From a bacterium (GTDB lineage Bacteria > Elusimicrobiota > Elusimicrobia > UBA1565 > UBA9628), in contig JAJZQS010000007.1 of NCBI GenBank assembly GCA_021806745.1, forward strand, positions 1-47,371: a DNA stretch of 47,371 nt. The letters are read 5' to 3'. Of the stretch, positions 23,155 to 31,346 are shown piece after piece (position 1 is the stretch's first letter; every line of letters starts with the position of its first letter). Under the pieces are notes generated by a model. That model searched no databases. It was not told the DNA's origin and saw only the letters and a list, made by a program, of their open reading frames with translations. Made by a program: the position numbers and the translations under genes.

Positions 23155-24612
23155 CTACCTGGCGCGGATGACTAGTCCCGCTCCGGCGGCGGGAAATAGC
23201 TGCGGGACTTGGTCGCGATTATCCAGGCTGGCCGCGTCCTCGACTTTCGGCTTGAGGTATTGATAAAGGGATTGAAGCGTGACCTCGCCGTTCTTCAGGG
23301 CGGCGCCGTTCAAACCTTTGAGCATGTAGTAGGTGAACGCCCCGTGCGCCTGCTCGGTCATCGTCCCGGAAATCTGATCTCCCTTGGCGGCGGCGAGCGT
23401 GACGATCTTGTCCCCGGACATCGGGTCCAAATTGATCCGCGTGACGAGAGGCCGCGCGCCTTTCGCGAGCACGGATCGGCCTCCGGCCCCCGAAAAACAC
23501 GAGTCCAAAGCCACCAAGACGTGCTTGGCCGGCAGGGCATTCAGCCGTTTATAAAGTTCGTTCAGGGAATAGCCCGTTCTGTCGAGATACTCGGGGTCCC
23601 CGTCGGATGGAACCAGGTAGCCTTGGCTGGTCTTGGAGTCCGGTGAGCCGTGGCCTGAATAGTAGAAGAAAACCGTCGATTTGGAGGTGACGTTCTTGGG
23701 CAGCCAGTCCTCAATGTAGGCGGCCATTTTGGAGCGGGTCGCGTTCTGACCGCGCAGGACCTTGATGTGTCGCGGGGCAAAACCCAGGGCGATCAGATGA
23801 TTCACGACGGCCTGGGCGTCGTGATCGGCGTATTCGGCGGCCGGCAGCGAAGCGTATTTCTCGACGCCGATGACGACGGCGAACTTGTTCGGATCCTCGG
23901 GCGCGGAGTAATCCGGCTTGTCCACGTCGGACGACGCGTTCTCGCGGTGAGGGGGCGCGGAAGCCGCCGCGACGCGCTCGGCGCGAGGGGCGGCCGATTC
24001 GGGTTTCTCGGCGGCCGCCGAACGAGCGAAATCCTGGAGCTTCTGCGAGGAAAACAGACCCGCCTCGAGAAGGTTGCGGGCATCATCGGCGGCAAAGCTC
24101 ATCGCCGTGCCGATCCTCTCCGCCCCCAAGCCGCCGCCCTCGGTGCCTCGGCGCTCTCCTTCCACGGCGATGGAGTCGATCGGCGTGCGGTCGGGGCTCA
24201 AGAGGATGGCTTTGACGGCGACCTCCTGCGTCTGAAAGATGGTCGATCGAAGATAGGCGTAGACATCGAGAACGACGACCAAATCGACGCGCGCGTCCGG
24301 AGCTTCCTCGATCGTCTGCAACATGACGACGTTCTTGAAGTGGCTCCGGAACACCGCGACGAAATCTTGAATCTTCTTGTCGATGTCGATGTATCCGTAT
24401 TTGGCGATAGTGCTTCGCCCGATGTAGGCCGCCGTGTTCTTCGTGTTCTCCGAGATGATGAGTCCCACGCTGAGCGCTTTGTAGTCAAGACTGGAGCTCG
24501 GCCTTGCCGAAGCAGCCCCTATCCCCAGGCCCGCCATGGGGTCCTTGATCTTGGGCGCGCAGGCGAAGGTCAGAGCCGTCAAGGCGAGCATGGTCGCCGA
24601 CCTGATTTTCAT
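23155..24612 (-). CDS. Lipoprotein with C-terminal caspase-fold (peptidase C14) domain
   Basis: 485 residues. A lipoprotein-type signal ('LALTALTFAC') begins the protein. Residues ~35-200 form a domain I do not recognise ('VGLIISENTKNTAAYIGRST', 'VDLVVVLDVYAYLRS'), then comes a Ser/Ala/Pro-rich linker. From about residue 240 a caspase-like domain begins with 'FAVVIGVEKYASLPAAEYAD'. Catalytic H321 is in 'STVFFYYSGHGSPDS' and C372 in 'HVLVALDSCFSGAGG'; 'GAFTYYMLKGLNG' is also typical. Caspase-homologue proteins cut after basic or acidic residues depending on the pocket, which cannot be read here. If the signal is right, the peptidase is membrane-anchored outside the cytoplasm. Base composition looks less extreme than neighbouring genes, with few alternating GC runs. 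It stands alone with its own promoter. Confidence 0.88.
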   Translation of the reverse strand: MKIRSATMLALTALTFACAPKIKDPMAGLGIGAASARPSSSLDYKALSVGLIISENTKNTAAYIGRSTIAKYGYIDIDKKIQDFVAVFRSHFKNVVMLQTIEEAPDARVDLVVVLDVYAYLRSTIFQTQEVAVKAILLSPDRTPIDSIAVEGERRGTEGGGLGAERIGTAMSFAADDARNLLEAGLFSSQKLQDFARSAAAEKPESAAPRAERVAAASAPPHRENASSDVDKPDYSAPEDPNKFAVVIGVEKYASLPAAEYADHDAQAVVNHLIALGFAPRHIKVLRGQNATRSKMAAYIEDWLPKNVTSKSTVFFYYSGHGSPDSKTSQGYLVPSDGDPEYLDRTGYSLNELYKRLNALPAKHVLVALDSCFSGAGGRSVLAKGARPLVTRINLDPMSGDKIVTLAAAKGDQISGTMTEQAHGAFTYYMLKGLNGAALKNGEVTLQSLYQYLKPKVEDAASLDNRDQVPQLFPAAGAGLVIRAR

Positions 24613-24621
24613 GACCGTCTG

Positions 24622-24651
24622 AGCTTATCCCCTCGCGGCCGTTCGTGTCAA
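24622..24651 (-). promoter_or_regulatory. Sigma-70-like promoter of the caspase-like gene
   Basis: Minus strand perfect TTGACA (24651-24646), 18-base spacer, TAAGCT (24627-24622), nine bases, ATG at 24612. An alternative reading uses GATAAG two bases earlier with a 16-base spacer. Confidence 0.6.
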
Positions 24652-24836
24652 TGACCCGACTTGAGCCGCGGGACTTCGAGGCCGCAAACGAGTTGTTTCA
24701 TGAATGCGGGCGCGAGCTTGGGCACCGAGACCGGAAGGCGTCCGCCGAACTGCGACATGCCCGCGATCAACGCAGCGGCGCTGACCCGGCGCGCCCGCGC
24801 CGCGACGCTCGTCCGGTCACAACGATCGCGCCGATA

Positions 24837-24845
24837 TGGGAAAAT
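24837..24845 (+). promoter_or_regulatory. Predicted leaderless extended -10 of the ABC exporter operon
   Basis: TGG then GAAAAT, six bases, ATG at 24852. Supports 24852 as the start rather than in-frame codons further upstream. Confidence 0.45.
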
Positions 24846-24851
24846 GGCTCC

Positions 24852-25829
24852 ATGCCGCCCGCACTCGCCGTCGACGCGCTGACCAAGGACTACCTGTCGC
24901 CGATCAAGGAACCGGGACTTCTCGGAGGGCTGCGCGCGCTCGTCAACCGCCGCTACAAAAGCTCGCGCGCGGTCGACGGCGTCTCCTTTCGCATCGAGGA
25001 GGGCGAGCTCGTGGGATTTCTCGGCGCCAACGGCGCCGGAAAGACGACCACGCTCAAAATGCTCTCGGGGCTGCTGACGCCGACCTCGGGAACCGCCCTG
25101 GCGCTGGGCCGCGTGCCGTGGAAGCGCGAACCCGAGTTCCAGCGGCGCCTGTCGCTGGTGATGGGCCAGCGCTCTCAATTATGGTGGGAACTGCCCGCCT
25201 ACGAGACCTTCCGGTTGAACAAGGAGATCTACGGCCTGCGCGAACGCGAATTCCGCGCCAGCCTCGACGAGCTCGTAGCAATGCTCGACCTCGGCGAGCA
25301 TCTGTCGGTGCCGGTCAAGAAGCTGTCTCTGGGCGAGCGCATGCGTGCGGGGCTGGCCGCGGCCCTGCTGCACCGCCCGCGCCTGCTTCTGCTCGACGAG
25401 CCGACGATCGGCCTGGACGTGGTCATGCAAAAGAAGGTGCGGGAATTCGTGCGCGGCTACAACCGCCGAGAGGGCGCGGCGATCCTGCTGACCAGCCACA
25501 ACATGGCCGACGTCGTCGAACTCTGCCGCCGCGTGATCGTCATCGAGCGCGGCCGCCTGCTCTACGACGGCCCGCTCGAGACGCTCGTCGCGCGCTTCGC
25601 CGACCACAAGATCCTGCGCGCGCGCTTCTCGGCGCCGGTCGATCGCGCGCGCCTGGCCGAGCTTGGCGCCGTCGTCGACGCCGACGCGGACCACGCGACC
25701 CTGCATGTCCCGCGCGCGAGGACCGCCGCCAGCGCGGCCGCGCTGCTGCGCGATTTCCCGGTGGCCGACCTGGACGTCGCGGACGTGGACATCGACGACA
25801 TCGTGCGCCGGTTGTTCGGAGCCGCGTGA
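24852..25829 (+). CDS. ABC-2 type exporter, ATP-binding subunit
   Basis: 325 residues from the ATG at 24852. ATPase motifs: Walker A 'GFLGANGAGKTTTLKML' near residues 57-73, Q-loop 'VMGQRSQLWWELPAYETFR', signature 'KKLSLGERMRAGLAAALLH', Walker B 'RLLLLDEPTIGLD' and switch 'ILLTSHNMADV'. The region before Walker A ('PIKEPGLLGGLRALVNRRYK') and the ~80-residue C-terminal part are typical of the NatA-like/PF06182-linked group. The frame is open upstream to 24645, but those residues are not conserved-looking and the predicted promoter lies inside them. Two ABC-2 permeases follow with four-base overlaps, making a complete exporter: probably an ATPase dimer with a permease heterodimer. Cargo is unknown. 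Confidence 0.93.
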   Translation: MPPALAVDALTKDYLSPIKEPGLLGGLRALVNRRYKSSRAVDGVSFRIEEGELVGFLGANGAGKTTTLKMLSGLLTPTSGTALALGRVPWKREPEFQRRLSLVMGQRSQLWWELPAYETFRLNKEIYGLREREFRASLDELVAMLDLGEHLSVPVKKLSLGERMRAGLAAALLHRPRLLLLDEPTIGLDVVMQKKVREFVRGYNRREGAAILLTSHNMADVVELCRRVIVIERGRLLYDGPLETLVARFADHKILRARFSAPVDRARLAELGAVVDADADHATLHVPRARTAASAAALLRDFPVADLDVADVDIDDIVRRLFGAA

Positions 25830-26620
25830 GCAAGTACCTGACCGCGTACTCGATCGCGCTGCAGGAAACCCTGCAGCGCCGGGCGACGCTGCTGATGGAC
25901 CGCGTCGGGGGATTCGCGGTCGTGCTGAGCCTGTACTCTTTTTGGAGCGCCCTGCTCGGCGGCAAGCCCTCTTTTCTCGGCTACACTCGCGCGCAGATGC
26001 TGTCGTATGTGCTCATCATCAACATGCTGCGCTCGATGGTCTTCACCGGCCGCGGCTGGCTGCTGGTCGGCGAGATTTCTTCCGGGCGCATTTCGTCCTA
26101 TCTGGTGCGTCCGCTGAGCTATCACGGCTACGCGCTGTCGCTGGACCTCGCGCAAAAGACCGTGCACGCCGTCTCGGCCGTGCTCGAGATCGGCCTGCTG
26201 GCCGCGCTGGCGCGCGGCGAGGTCTTCGTGCCGCGCGCCGCCTCCTCATGGGCGGCGTTCGCGCTCTCGGCGGCGATGGCCTCGCTGATCTTTTTTTTCC
26301 TCGAGTTCGCGGTCAGCACGCTGGCGTTCTGGACCTCGGAATCGGGCGGACCTCTGTTTTGCTTCGAGCTGTTCTTGCAGTTCGCGGCCGGCGCTTTTTT
26401 CCCGCTCGACGTGCTGCCCGCCGCGCTGCGCCGGGCGCTGGAGGCCACGCCTTTCCCTTACATGGTCTATTTCCCCGCGCGGCTCCTGCTGGGCCAAATC
26501 TCCGGCCGCGAGGCCGCCGCGCGGCTGGCCGCGCAGGCCGGCTGGCTGGCGGTCGCCGCCGTCCTGTCTTTGGCCGTGTGGCGGCGCGGACTTTCCTCCT
26601 ACGCCGCGGAGGGCGGATGA
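25826..26620 (+). CDS. ABC-2 family exporter permease (PF06182-like), first of two
   Basis: 264 residues, starting at the GTG at 25826 that overlaps the ATPase stop (GTGA). Six predicted membrane helices. The opening 'YLTAYSIALQETLQRRATLL', then 'YVLIINMLRSMVF', 'ISSGRISSYLVRPLSYHGYA' and the later 'PFPYMVYFPARLLLGQISG' match the ABC2_membrane_6 pattern. It works with the ATPase and the second permease, which has exactly the same length but different sequence, in export across the cytoplasmic membrane. Confidence 0.88.
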   Translation: MSKYLTAYSIALQETLQRRATLLMDRVGGFAVVLSLYSFWSALLGGKPSFLGYTRAQMLSYVLIINMLRSMVFTGRGWLLVGEISSGRISSYLVRPLSYHGYALSLDLAQKTVHAVSAVLEIGLLAALARGEVFVPRAASSWAAFALSAAMASLIFFFLEFAVSTLAFWTSESGGPLFCFELFLQFAAGAFFPLDVLPAALRRALEATPFPYMVYFPARLLLGQISGREAAARLAAQAGWLAVAAVLSLAVWRRGLSSYAAEGG

Positions 26621-27411
26621 ACGGCGGCTTCACGCGGCACGCGCGGCTGTGGACGCGCACCGCCTCCATGTCCCTGCAGGCGCAGCTCACCTACCGGCTG
26701 GGCTCGGCGGGATTTTTGCTCGGCAAGATCGTGCGCTTCGTTTTCTTCTTCGCCTTCGTCGCGGCGGTCTTCCGCCGCACCGACCGAGTCGCCGGCTACA
26801 CGCTGGAGCAGACGGCCCTGTTCTTCCTGACCTTCAACGTCGTCGACATGGTCGCGCAGGTCTTTTTCCGCGGCGTCTACAACGCGCGGCGCGTGGTCAA
26901 CGAGGGCGACTTCGATTTCTACTTGATCCAGCCCGTCTCCCCTCTTCTGCGCATGGTCTGCTCGAGCGTCGACGCGCTGGACGCGGCCACGCTCGTACCG
27001 GTGCTCGCGCTGACCTGCGTGCTGCTGCGCCGCCTGCCGGGCGCGGGCTGGCTTGGCGCCGCCGCCTACGCGGCGCTGACGCTCAACGCGCTCGCGCTGG
27101 TCTTCGCCGTGCACGTCGCCGTGGCCGCGCTGGCGGTACGCACGCAGGAGCTTGAAAACGCGGTGTGGATCTACCGCGACGTGATGTTCATGGGAAGGTT
27201 TCCCGTCGACGTCTACGCGTTCCCGGTGCGCCTGGCGCTGACTTTCGCCGTGCCGGTGGCGGTGATGACCAGCTTCCCGGCCAAGGCTTACCTCGGCCGG
27301 CTTTCGCCCGCCTGGATCGCCTACGCTTTCGCGCTGGGCGCGGGAGCGACGGCCGCGGCGCTGGCGTTTTGGCGCTCGTCCGTGGCGCGTTACGCGTCGT
27401 CGTCGAGTTGA
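26617..27411 (+). CDS. ABC-2 family exporter permease (PF06182-like), second of two
   Basis: 264 residues from the ATG at 26617, overlapping the first permease's stop (ATGA). Six predicted membrane helices; 'LTYRLGSAGFLLGKIVRFVF', 'ARRVVNEGDFDFYLIQPVSP' then 'LLRMVCSSVDALDA', and 'VPVAVMTSFPAKAYLGRLSP' are the counterparts of the sites in its partner. Together with the ATPase it forms a three-gene exporter. The gene ends 19 bases from the convergent pmbA end, with no hairpin-plus-T-run between them. Confidence 0.88.
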   Translation: MNGGFTRHARLWTRTASMSLQAQLTYRLGSAGFLLGKIVRFVFFFAFVAAVFRRTDRVAGYTLEQTALFFLTFNVVDMVAQVFFRGVYNARRVVNEGDFDFYLIQPVSPLLRMVCSSVDALDAATLVPVLALTCVLLRRLPGAGWLGAAAYAALTLNALALVFAVHVAVAALAVRTQELENAVWIYRDVMFMGRFPVDVYAFPVRLALTFAVPVAVMTSFPAKAYLGRLSPAWIAYAFALGAGATAAALAFWRSSVARYASSSS

Positions 27412-27430
27412 CGCTGCTGGCTTTCCGGCT

Positions 27431-28795
27431 TCAGGCCAGGTCCAACCCGTCCACGCGAAAAGTCGGCGCTCCGCAGGCGCCGTAGAAGGCGAGGTCGTCG
27501 GCCACGGCGTCCACGCGCGCGAGCATGTCCAGGAGGTTCCCGGAGATCATCGCGCCGCCGAAGGCTCGCCCCAATCGCCCGCCGTCAAGCTCGCGCCCGG
27601 ACACGCCCAAGGAGAACTCGCCCGAAACGGGGTCGATCATGTGCGCGCCGAGAAGCTCCAGCACCAGCACACCGTCGCGCGTGCCCGAAAGCAGGGCCTC
27701 GCGGGAGAGCGGCCCCGGAGCGAGGTGGAAATTCGACGCGCCCGGAGACGGAAGATCGCTCCAGCTCCCGCGGTAGCCGCAGCCGTTGGACGCCGCGCCC
27801 GCGCGCGAGGCGGTGGCGGCGTCGTGCAGGAAACCCCGCAAGACCCCGGCTTCGACCAGCGCCTTGTCTTGCGTCGGCACGCCCTCGTCGTCGAAAAGAG
27901 AACTCGCGTAGGCGCCTAGGCGGCGCGGGTCGTCGCGCAGCGCGACCAGCGCAGAGGCGACGCGGCGGCCCAGGCGGTCGGCCAGCAGCGAGCGCCCGCG
28001 CTGGGCCTCCTCGGCCGAGAGCATCTCGGCCAGAATTTCCAGTATCTCCGCGCCCACCCACGGCTCGAAGACGACCGCGCGCCGTCCGCCGCGGGTGCGC
28101 CGCCCGTCGATCCCGGCCTCGGCGCGCGCGCGCGCCTCGCGTCCGGCCGCGCGCGCGTCGAGCGCCGACAGCGCGCGCGCTCCGCGCCACCCCTCGCCGA
28201 CCTGGGTCCGGCCGCCGTCGGATTCGGCCGCCGAGATCGACGCATCGACCCAACTGCCGGTCTCGTCGGCCAGCACGCCCCGCGTCGAGGCCGTGACCGC
28301 GCGCGCACGCTGGACGCTCAATTCCGAGCGCACGATGAGCGCTCCGGCGGAGGCGGCCTCGGCTTCCGCCTCGCCCAGGAGGCTCTCCAAATCCTCCCAC
28401 GAACGCTCGAGCAAGGCCGCATCGTCAAGAGACGCCGCCAGAGCGGGCTCGGGGGGCGGCAAAGCGGCTCCCGCGGCGAGGGCGGCCGCGGCCTCGGGCT
28501 CGGCGCAGCGAAGCTGCGCCAGAGCGAGCGGCCACAGCGACAGCAGTTCCTCGAACGAGCCCGCGGGTCCGCAGGCGAATCCCACGCGCCCGTCGCGGAC
28601 CGCGCGCACGCCGACGCCGAGGGTCTCGGAGCTCTCCAGCCCGTCTCGGCGTCCGTCGCGGCGCGACAGGCGGCGCGACCTGCCGGAAATCAGGTGGACC
28701 TCGGCGTCCACGCCGGGCGAGAGCTCGCCCATGCGCGCCGCGGCCGCCGCGGCCGCCGCGGCGAGATCGCCCGTCAGCCCTTGAGCGCGGACCAT
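27431..28795 (-). CDS. pmbA: PmbA/TldE-family protein (metallopeptidase partner subunit)
   Basis: 454 residues from the ATG at 28795. TldD and TldE (PmbA) form a heterodimeric metalloprotease; TldD carries the HExxxH zinc site and TldE is the inactive partner. I see no HExxxH here, which fits TldE. Family wording is present: 'SSETLGVGVRAVRDGRVGFA' at the front, 'VVFEPWVGAEILEILAEMLS' and 'AYASSLFDDEGVPTQDKALV' then 'EAGVLRGFLHD' in the middle, and 'SGRELDGGRLGRAFGGAMIS' then 'GNLLDML' near the end. No tldD gene is in the window. Overlaps the small membrane gene upstream by 22 bases and is last in the long minus-strand run. Confidence 0.9.
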   Translation of the reverse strand: MVRAQGLTGDLAAAAAAAAARMGELSPGVDAEVHLISGRSRRLSRRDGRRDGLESSETLGVGVRAVRDGRVGFACGPAGSFEELLSLWPLALAQLRCAEPEAAAALAAGAALPPPEPALAASLDDAALLERSWEDLESLLGEAEAEAASAGALIVRSELSVQRARAVTASTRGVLADETGSWVDASISAAESDGGRTQVGEGWRGARALSALDARAAGREARARAEAGIDGRRTRGGRRAVVFEPWVGAEILEILAEMLSAEEAQRGRSLLADRLGRRVASALVALRDDPRRLGAYASSLFDDEGVPTQDKALVEAGVLRGFLHDAATASRAGAASNGCGYRGSWSDLPSPGASNFHLAPGPLSREALLSGTRDGVLVLELLGAHMIDPVSGEFSLGVSGRELDGGRLGRAFGGAMISGNLLDMLARVDAVADDLAFYGACGAPTFRVDGLDLA

Positions 28796-28992
28796 CCCAC
28801 GTAGAGAAACAAGAACGCCAGCAGAAGGAAGAACGCCCCCCACTTGCGCCGCTCAAGGGCGATGTAGGCGTCGTTGAACACGTAGTCGCGAAGCAGCGCG
28901 TTCATGCGCTCGATGAGGTCGGGCCGGTAGAGGTAACCCAAGCCCAGAGCGGCGAACGCCGCGCCCAGCAGGAGCTCCAAAAAAGCGCTCAT
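28774..28992 (-). CDS. Small membrane protein between pth and pmbA
   Basis: 72 residues with two hydrophobic helices (about 5-22 and 50-69) around a charged loop 'RPDLIERMNALLRDYVFNDA' ending in 'ERRKWG'. The ATG at 28992 overlaps the pth stop as ATGA, and its end overlaps pmbA, so it is tightly built into the operon. I do not recognise a family and see no binding motif. Coding is supported by overlap, length and the clean hydrophobic pattern. Confidence 0.75.
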   Translation of the reverse strand: MSAFLELLLGAAFAALGLGYLYRPDLIERMNALLRDYVFNDAYIALERRKWGAFFLLLAFLFLYVGWSALKG

Positions 28993-29552
28993 GCCGCCTG
29001 CGCGTTGACGAGGTTCATCGCCGCGTCAAGGCCGTCTTCCGAAAGCGTCTTCACCGCCCGCACTCCTCGCTCGAGCGCGGACTCCAGCGCGTCCTCTTCG
29101 GCGGGCTTGAAGCGCGCGAGTACGAAGTCCTCCGCGCGCACCCGCTCGGGCTGAGGTCCGATTCCCAAGCGCAGGCGCGCGATCTCCTGGGTGCCCAGAT
29201 GCAGGATCACCGACTCCATGCCCCGCTGCCCCCCGGCCGAGCCCTTCGGGCGCAGGCGTACGCGCCCCAGCGGGAGGGAAATCTCATCGAAGACGACCAA
29301 CATCTCCGAGGGCGCCACGCCGTGGTAGTCGGCGAACGCGCGCACGAAGCGGCCGGAGTCGTTCATGTAGGTCATCGGCTTGGCCACCCAGAGCGCGCCG
29401 AACTTCGACGCCACGCCCAGGCCCTTGAAGTCGCGCCAAGACGAGTCCGCCTCGCCGACCAGACGGTCGGCGAGGCGAAACCCCACATTGTGGCGCGTAC
29501 GCTCGTATTCGGGGCCCGGGTTGCCGAGGCCGACGACGAGCTTGAGCGCCAC
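28989..29552 (-). CDS. pth: Peptidyl-tRNA hydrolase
   Basis: 187 residues from a GTG at 29552. Frees tRNA from peptidyl-tRNA dropped by ribosomes. The family opening 'LVVGLGNPGPEYERTRHNVG' contains the essential His of 'RHNVGF', followed by 'WVAKPMTYMNDSGRFV', 'LVVFDEISLPLGRVRLRPKG' and 'SAGGQRGMESVILHLGTQEI'. Twelve bases after rplY, in the classical ctc-pth order. No exceptional feature. Confidence 0.96.
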   Translation of the reverse strand: MALKLVVGLGNPGPEYERTRHNVGFRLADRLVGEADSSWRDFKGLGVASKFGALWVAKPMTYMNDSGRFVRAFADYHGVAPSEMLVVFDEISLPLGRVRLRPKGSAGGQRGMESVILHLGTQEIARLRLGIGPQPERVRAEDFVLARFKPAEEDALESALERGVRAVKTLSEDGLDAAMNLVNAQAA

Positions 29553-29564
29553 GACCGCGAAACG

Positions 29565-30314
29565 CTACTTTCCTTCCTTCTTGGCGGGCTCCTTCTTGGC
29601 CGCGTCCTTGGCTCCCGCCGCGGGGGCGGCTCCGGCCTTGGGCGCTTCCTTGACGAGCTTGCCCTCCTCGTCCTTCTTGCCCTTGGTGTTGGAGGATTCC
29701 GGCTCGGCCGCGACGGCGGCGCCCTCCACGGCGGCGGCAGGGGCGGCGACTTCCTCGACCTTGGCCACGGACACGCGCACGACCACGTGGTCGGCCGCGT
29801 CGAGCACGTCCACGCCGGCGGGAACCTTCAGATCGCCGACCGACAGGCTCTGGTGCAAGCCGAGGTGGGAGATGTCGACTTCGATCTTTTGAGGGATCGC
29901 CGTGGGCAGGGCCTTCAAGCGAAGTTCGCGCAAGTCGTGCGCGAGCATGCCGCCGAAGTCCTTGACGCCGGGCGCCTCGCCGACGACGACGAGCGGAACG
30001 CGGACCTCGATCTTCTGGGTCAGCGAGATGCGTTGGAAATCGGCGTGAACCGGCCGATCGGTCACCGGGTGGCGCTGGAGGTCCTTGACGACCACGGTCT
30101 CCACGCCGCCGGCGTGCTTGAGGTGCAGGATCGCGTTGGCACCGCCTTTCTTGCGGGCGTCGACGAACTCCTTCTCGGACAGCGCGATGCTCACGGGGCC
30201 TTTTTCGCCGCCGTAGACGACGGCCGGAATGCGGGACTGCGCGCGCAGCGAGCTCAGGGCCTTCTTGGTCCCTTTCTTCTCGGCGCGGACTTCGACATTG
30301 AGCGTGATCTCCAT
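29565..30314 (-). CDS. rplY: 50S ribosomal protein L25/general stress protein Ctc
   Basis: 249 residues. Binds 5S rRNA in the large ribosomal subunit. The N-terminal L25 domain ('MEITLNVEVRAEKKGTKKAL', 'SRIPAVVYGGEKGPVSIAL', 'DRPVHADFQRI') is followed by the Ctc-type C-terminal beta domain ('VRVPLVVVGEAPGVKDFGGM', 'ALPTAIPQKIEVDISHL'), then a ~55-residue Ala/Lys/Glu-rich low-complexity tail. The tail makes it longer than the usual ~200 residues. GGAGG about 11 bases before the ATG provides translation initiation. Lies between prs and pth as in Bacillus. Confidence 0.95.
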   Translation of the reverse strand: MEITLNVEVRAEKKGTKKALSSLRAQSRIPAVVYGGEKGPVSIALSEKEFVDARKKGGANAILHLKHAGGVETVVVKDLQRHPVTDRPVHADFQRISLTQKIEVRVPLVVVGEAPGVKDFGGMLAHDLRELRLKALPTAIPQKIEVDISHLGLHQSLSVGDLKVPAGVDVLDAADHVVVRVSVAKVEEVAAPAAAVEGAAVAAEPESSNTKGKKDEEGKLVKEAPKAGAAPAAGAKDAAKKEPAKKEGK

Positions 30315-30330
30315 GACTGGTACTTCCTCC

Positions 30331-31344
30331 TTAGACGAACAAAGCGCTGATGGACTTGCCCTGATGGTTGCGCGCGATCGCCTCGCCCAAAAGCGGCGCG
30401 ATCGACAAAACCGTCAGCTTTCCCCCGGCCAGCGCGTGGACCGGGATCGAATCGGTGAGGATCATCTCCTCCAAAGACGACTTGGCGATGAGGTCGTGCG
30501 CGGCGCCCGACAGAACGCCGTGAACGCAGGCCGCGTAGACCTTGGCGGCTCCCTGCTCGCGGATCTTGTCGGCCACCTTGCACAGCGTGCCGCCGGTGTC
30601 GACCATGTCGTCGAGAATGAAGCAGGTCTTGCCGGCGACGTCGCCGATGACGTTGTAGACGGACGCCTCGTTGGGACGCGGGCGGCGCTTGTCGATGATG
30701 ACGAGTTGGGCGTTCAGGCGCTTGGCGAAGGCGCGCGCGCGCTCCACGCCGCCGACGTCGGGCGAGACGACGACGAGATTCTTGAGCGCCTTCTTCTTCA
30801 CGTAGTCGAGGATGATCGGGGCGGCGTAGAGATGGTCGACCGGGATGTCGAAAAAGCCCTGGATCTGGGCGGCGTGCAGGTCCATGGTGATCACGCGCTG
30901 GGCGCCGGCCTCGACGATCAGGTTGGCCACGAGCTTGGAGCTGATGGGCATGCGCGGCTGGGTCTTGCGGTCGGCGCGCGCGTAGCCGTAGTAGGGAATC
31001 ACCGCGGTGATGCGCCCGGCCGACGCGCGGCGCAGCGCGTCGATCATGATCAGCAGCTCCATCAAATTCTCGTTGGTCGGTCGGCAGGTCGGCTGGACCA
31101 CGTAGCAGTCCGCGCCGCGCACGTTCTCGTCGACTTGCACGTTGATCTCGCCGTCGGCGAAGCGGCCGACGTGGGCGTTGCCCAGCGGCACCCCGAGGTA
31201 GCTCGCGATGCCCTCGGCCAGCGGGCGGTTGGCGTTGCCGGAAAACACCTTAAGCCCGCGCAAGGACTTGATGGCCTCGGACGACGCGGGCTTCTCGGCG
31301 CTTTTGAGGGCGGGCATGCGCGTCTCCGGCAGGATTTTGGCCAT
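30331..31344 (-). CDS. prs: Ribose-phosphate pyrophosphokinase
   Basis: 337 residues from the ATG at 31344. Makes PRPP from ribose 5-phosphate and ATP for nucleotide, His, Trp and NAD synthesis. Visible: '[20 protein letters not shown]', '[18 protein letters not shown]', '[20 protein letters not shown]' (ATP region), '[20 protein letters not shown]', and the PRPP loop '[13 protein letters not shown]'. About 25 extra residues precede the usual N-terminus. The frame is open far upstream inside glmU, but that is a shadow; the ATG two bases after the glmU stop is the natural start. Confidence 0.96.
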   Translation of the reverse strand: MAKILPETRMPALKSAEKPASSEAIKSLRGLKVFSGNANRPLAEGIASYLGVPLGNAHVGRFADGEINVQVDENVRGADCYVVQPTCRPTNENLMELLIMIDALRRASAGRITAVIPYYGYARADRKTQPRMPISSKLVANLIVEAGAQRVITMDLHAAQIQGFFDIPVDHLYAAPIILDYVKKKALKNLVVVSPDVGGVERARAFAKRLNAQLVIIDKRRPRPNEASVYNVIGDVAGKTCFILDDMVDTGGTLCKVADKIREQGAAKVYAACVHGVLSGAAHDLIAKSSLEEMILTDSIPVHALAGGKLTVLSIAPLLGEAIARNHQGKSISALFV

Positions 31345-31346
31345 GG

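Larger units (their letters stand above)
24613..24851. other. Gene-free intergenic region between divergent units
   Basis: 239 bases. It contains the caspase-gene promoter (24622-24651, minus) and the ABC-exporter -10 (24837-24845, plus). The rest shows no repeat, hairpin-plus-T-run or conserved-looking ORF; a short minus-strand frame (24648-24758) ends in the caspase -35 and is not convincing. Confidence 0.6.

Noticed and set aside
24648-24758. 36-codon minus-strand ORF between the caspase-like and exporter genes
   Set aside because: It ends inside the caspase -35 box, has no ribosome binding site and no recognisable match; it could be a remnant but cannot be supported.
24645-24851. In-frame N-terminal extension of the ABC ATPase
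   Set aside because: The extension would run through the predicted promoter, and the ATPase family begins where ATG 24852 starts.
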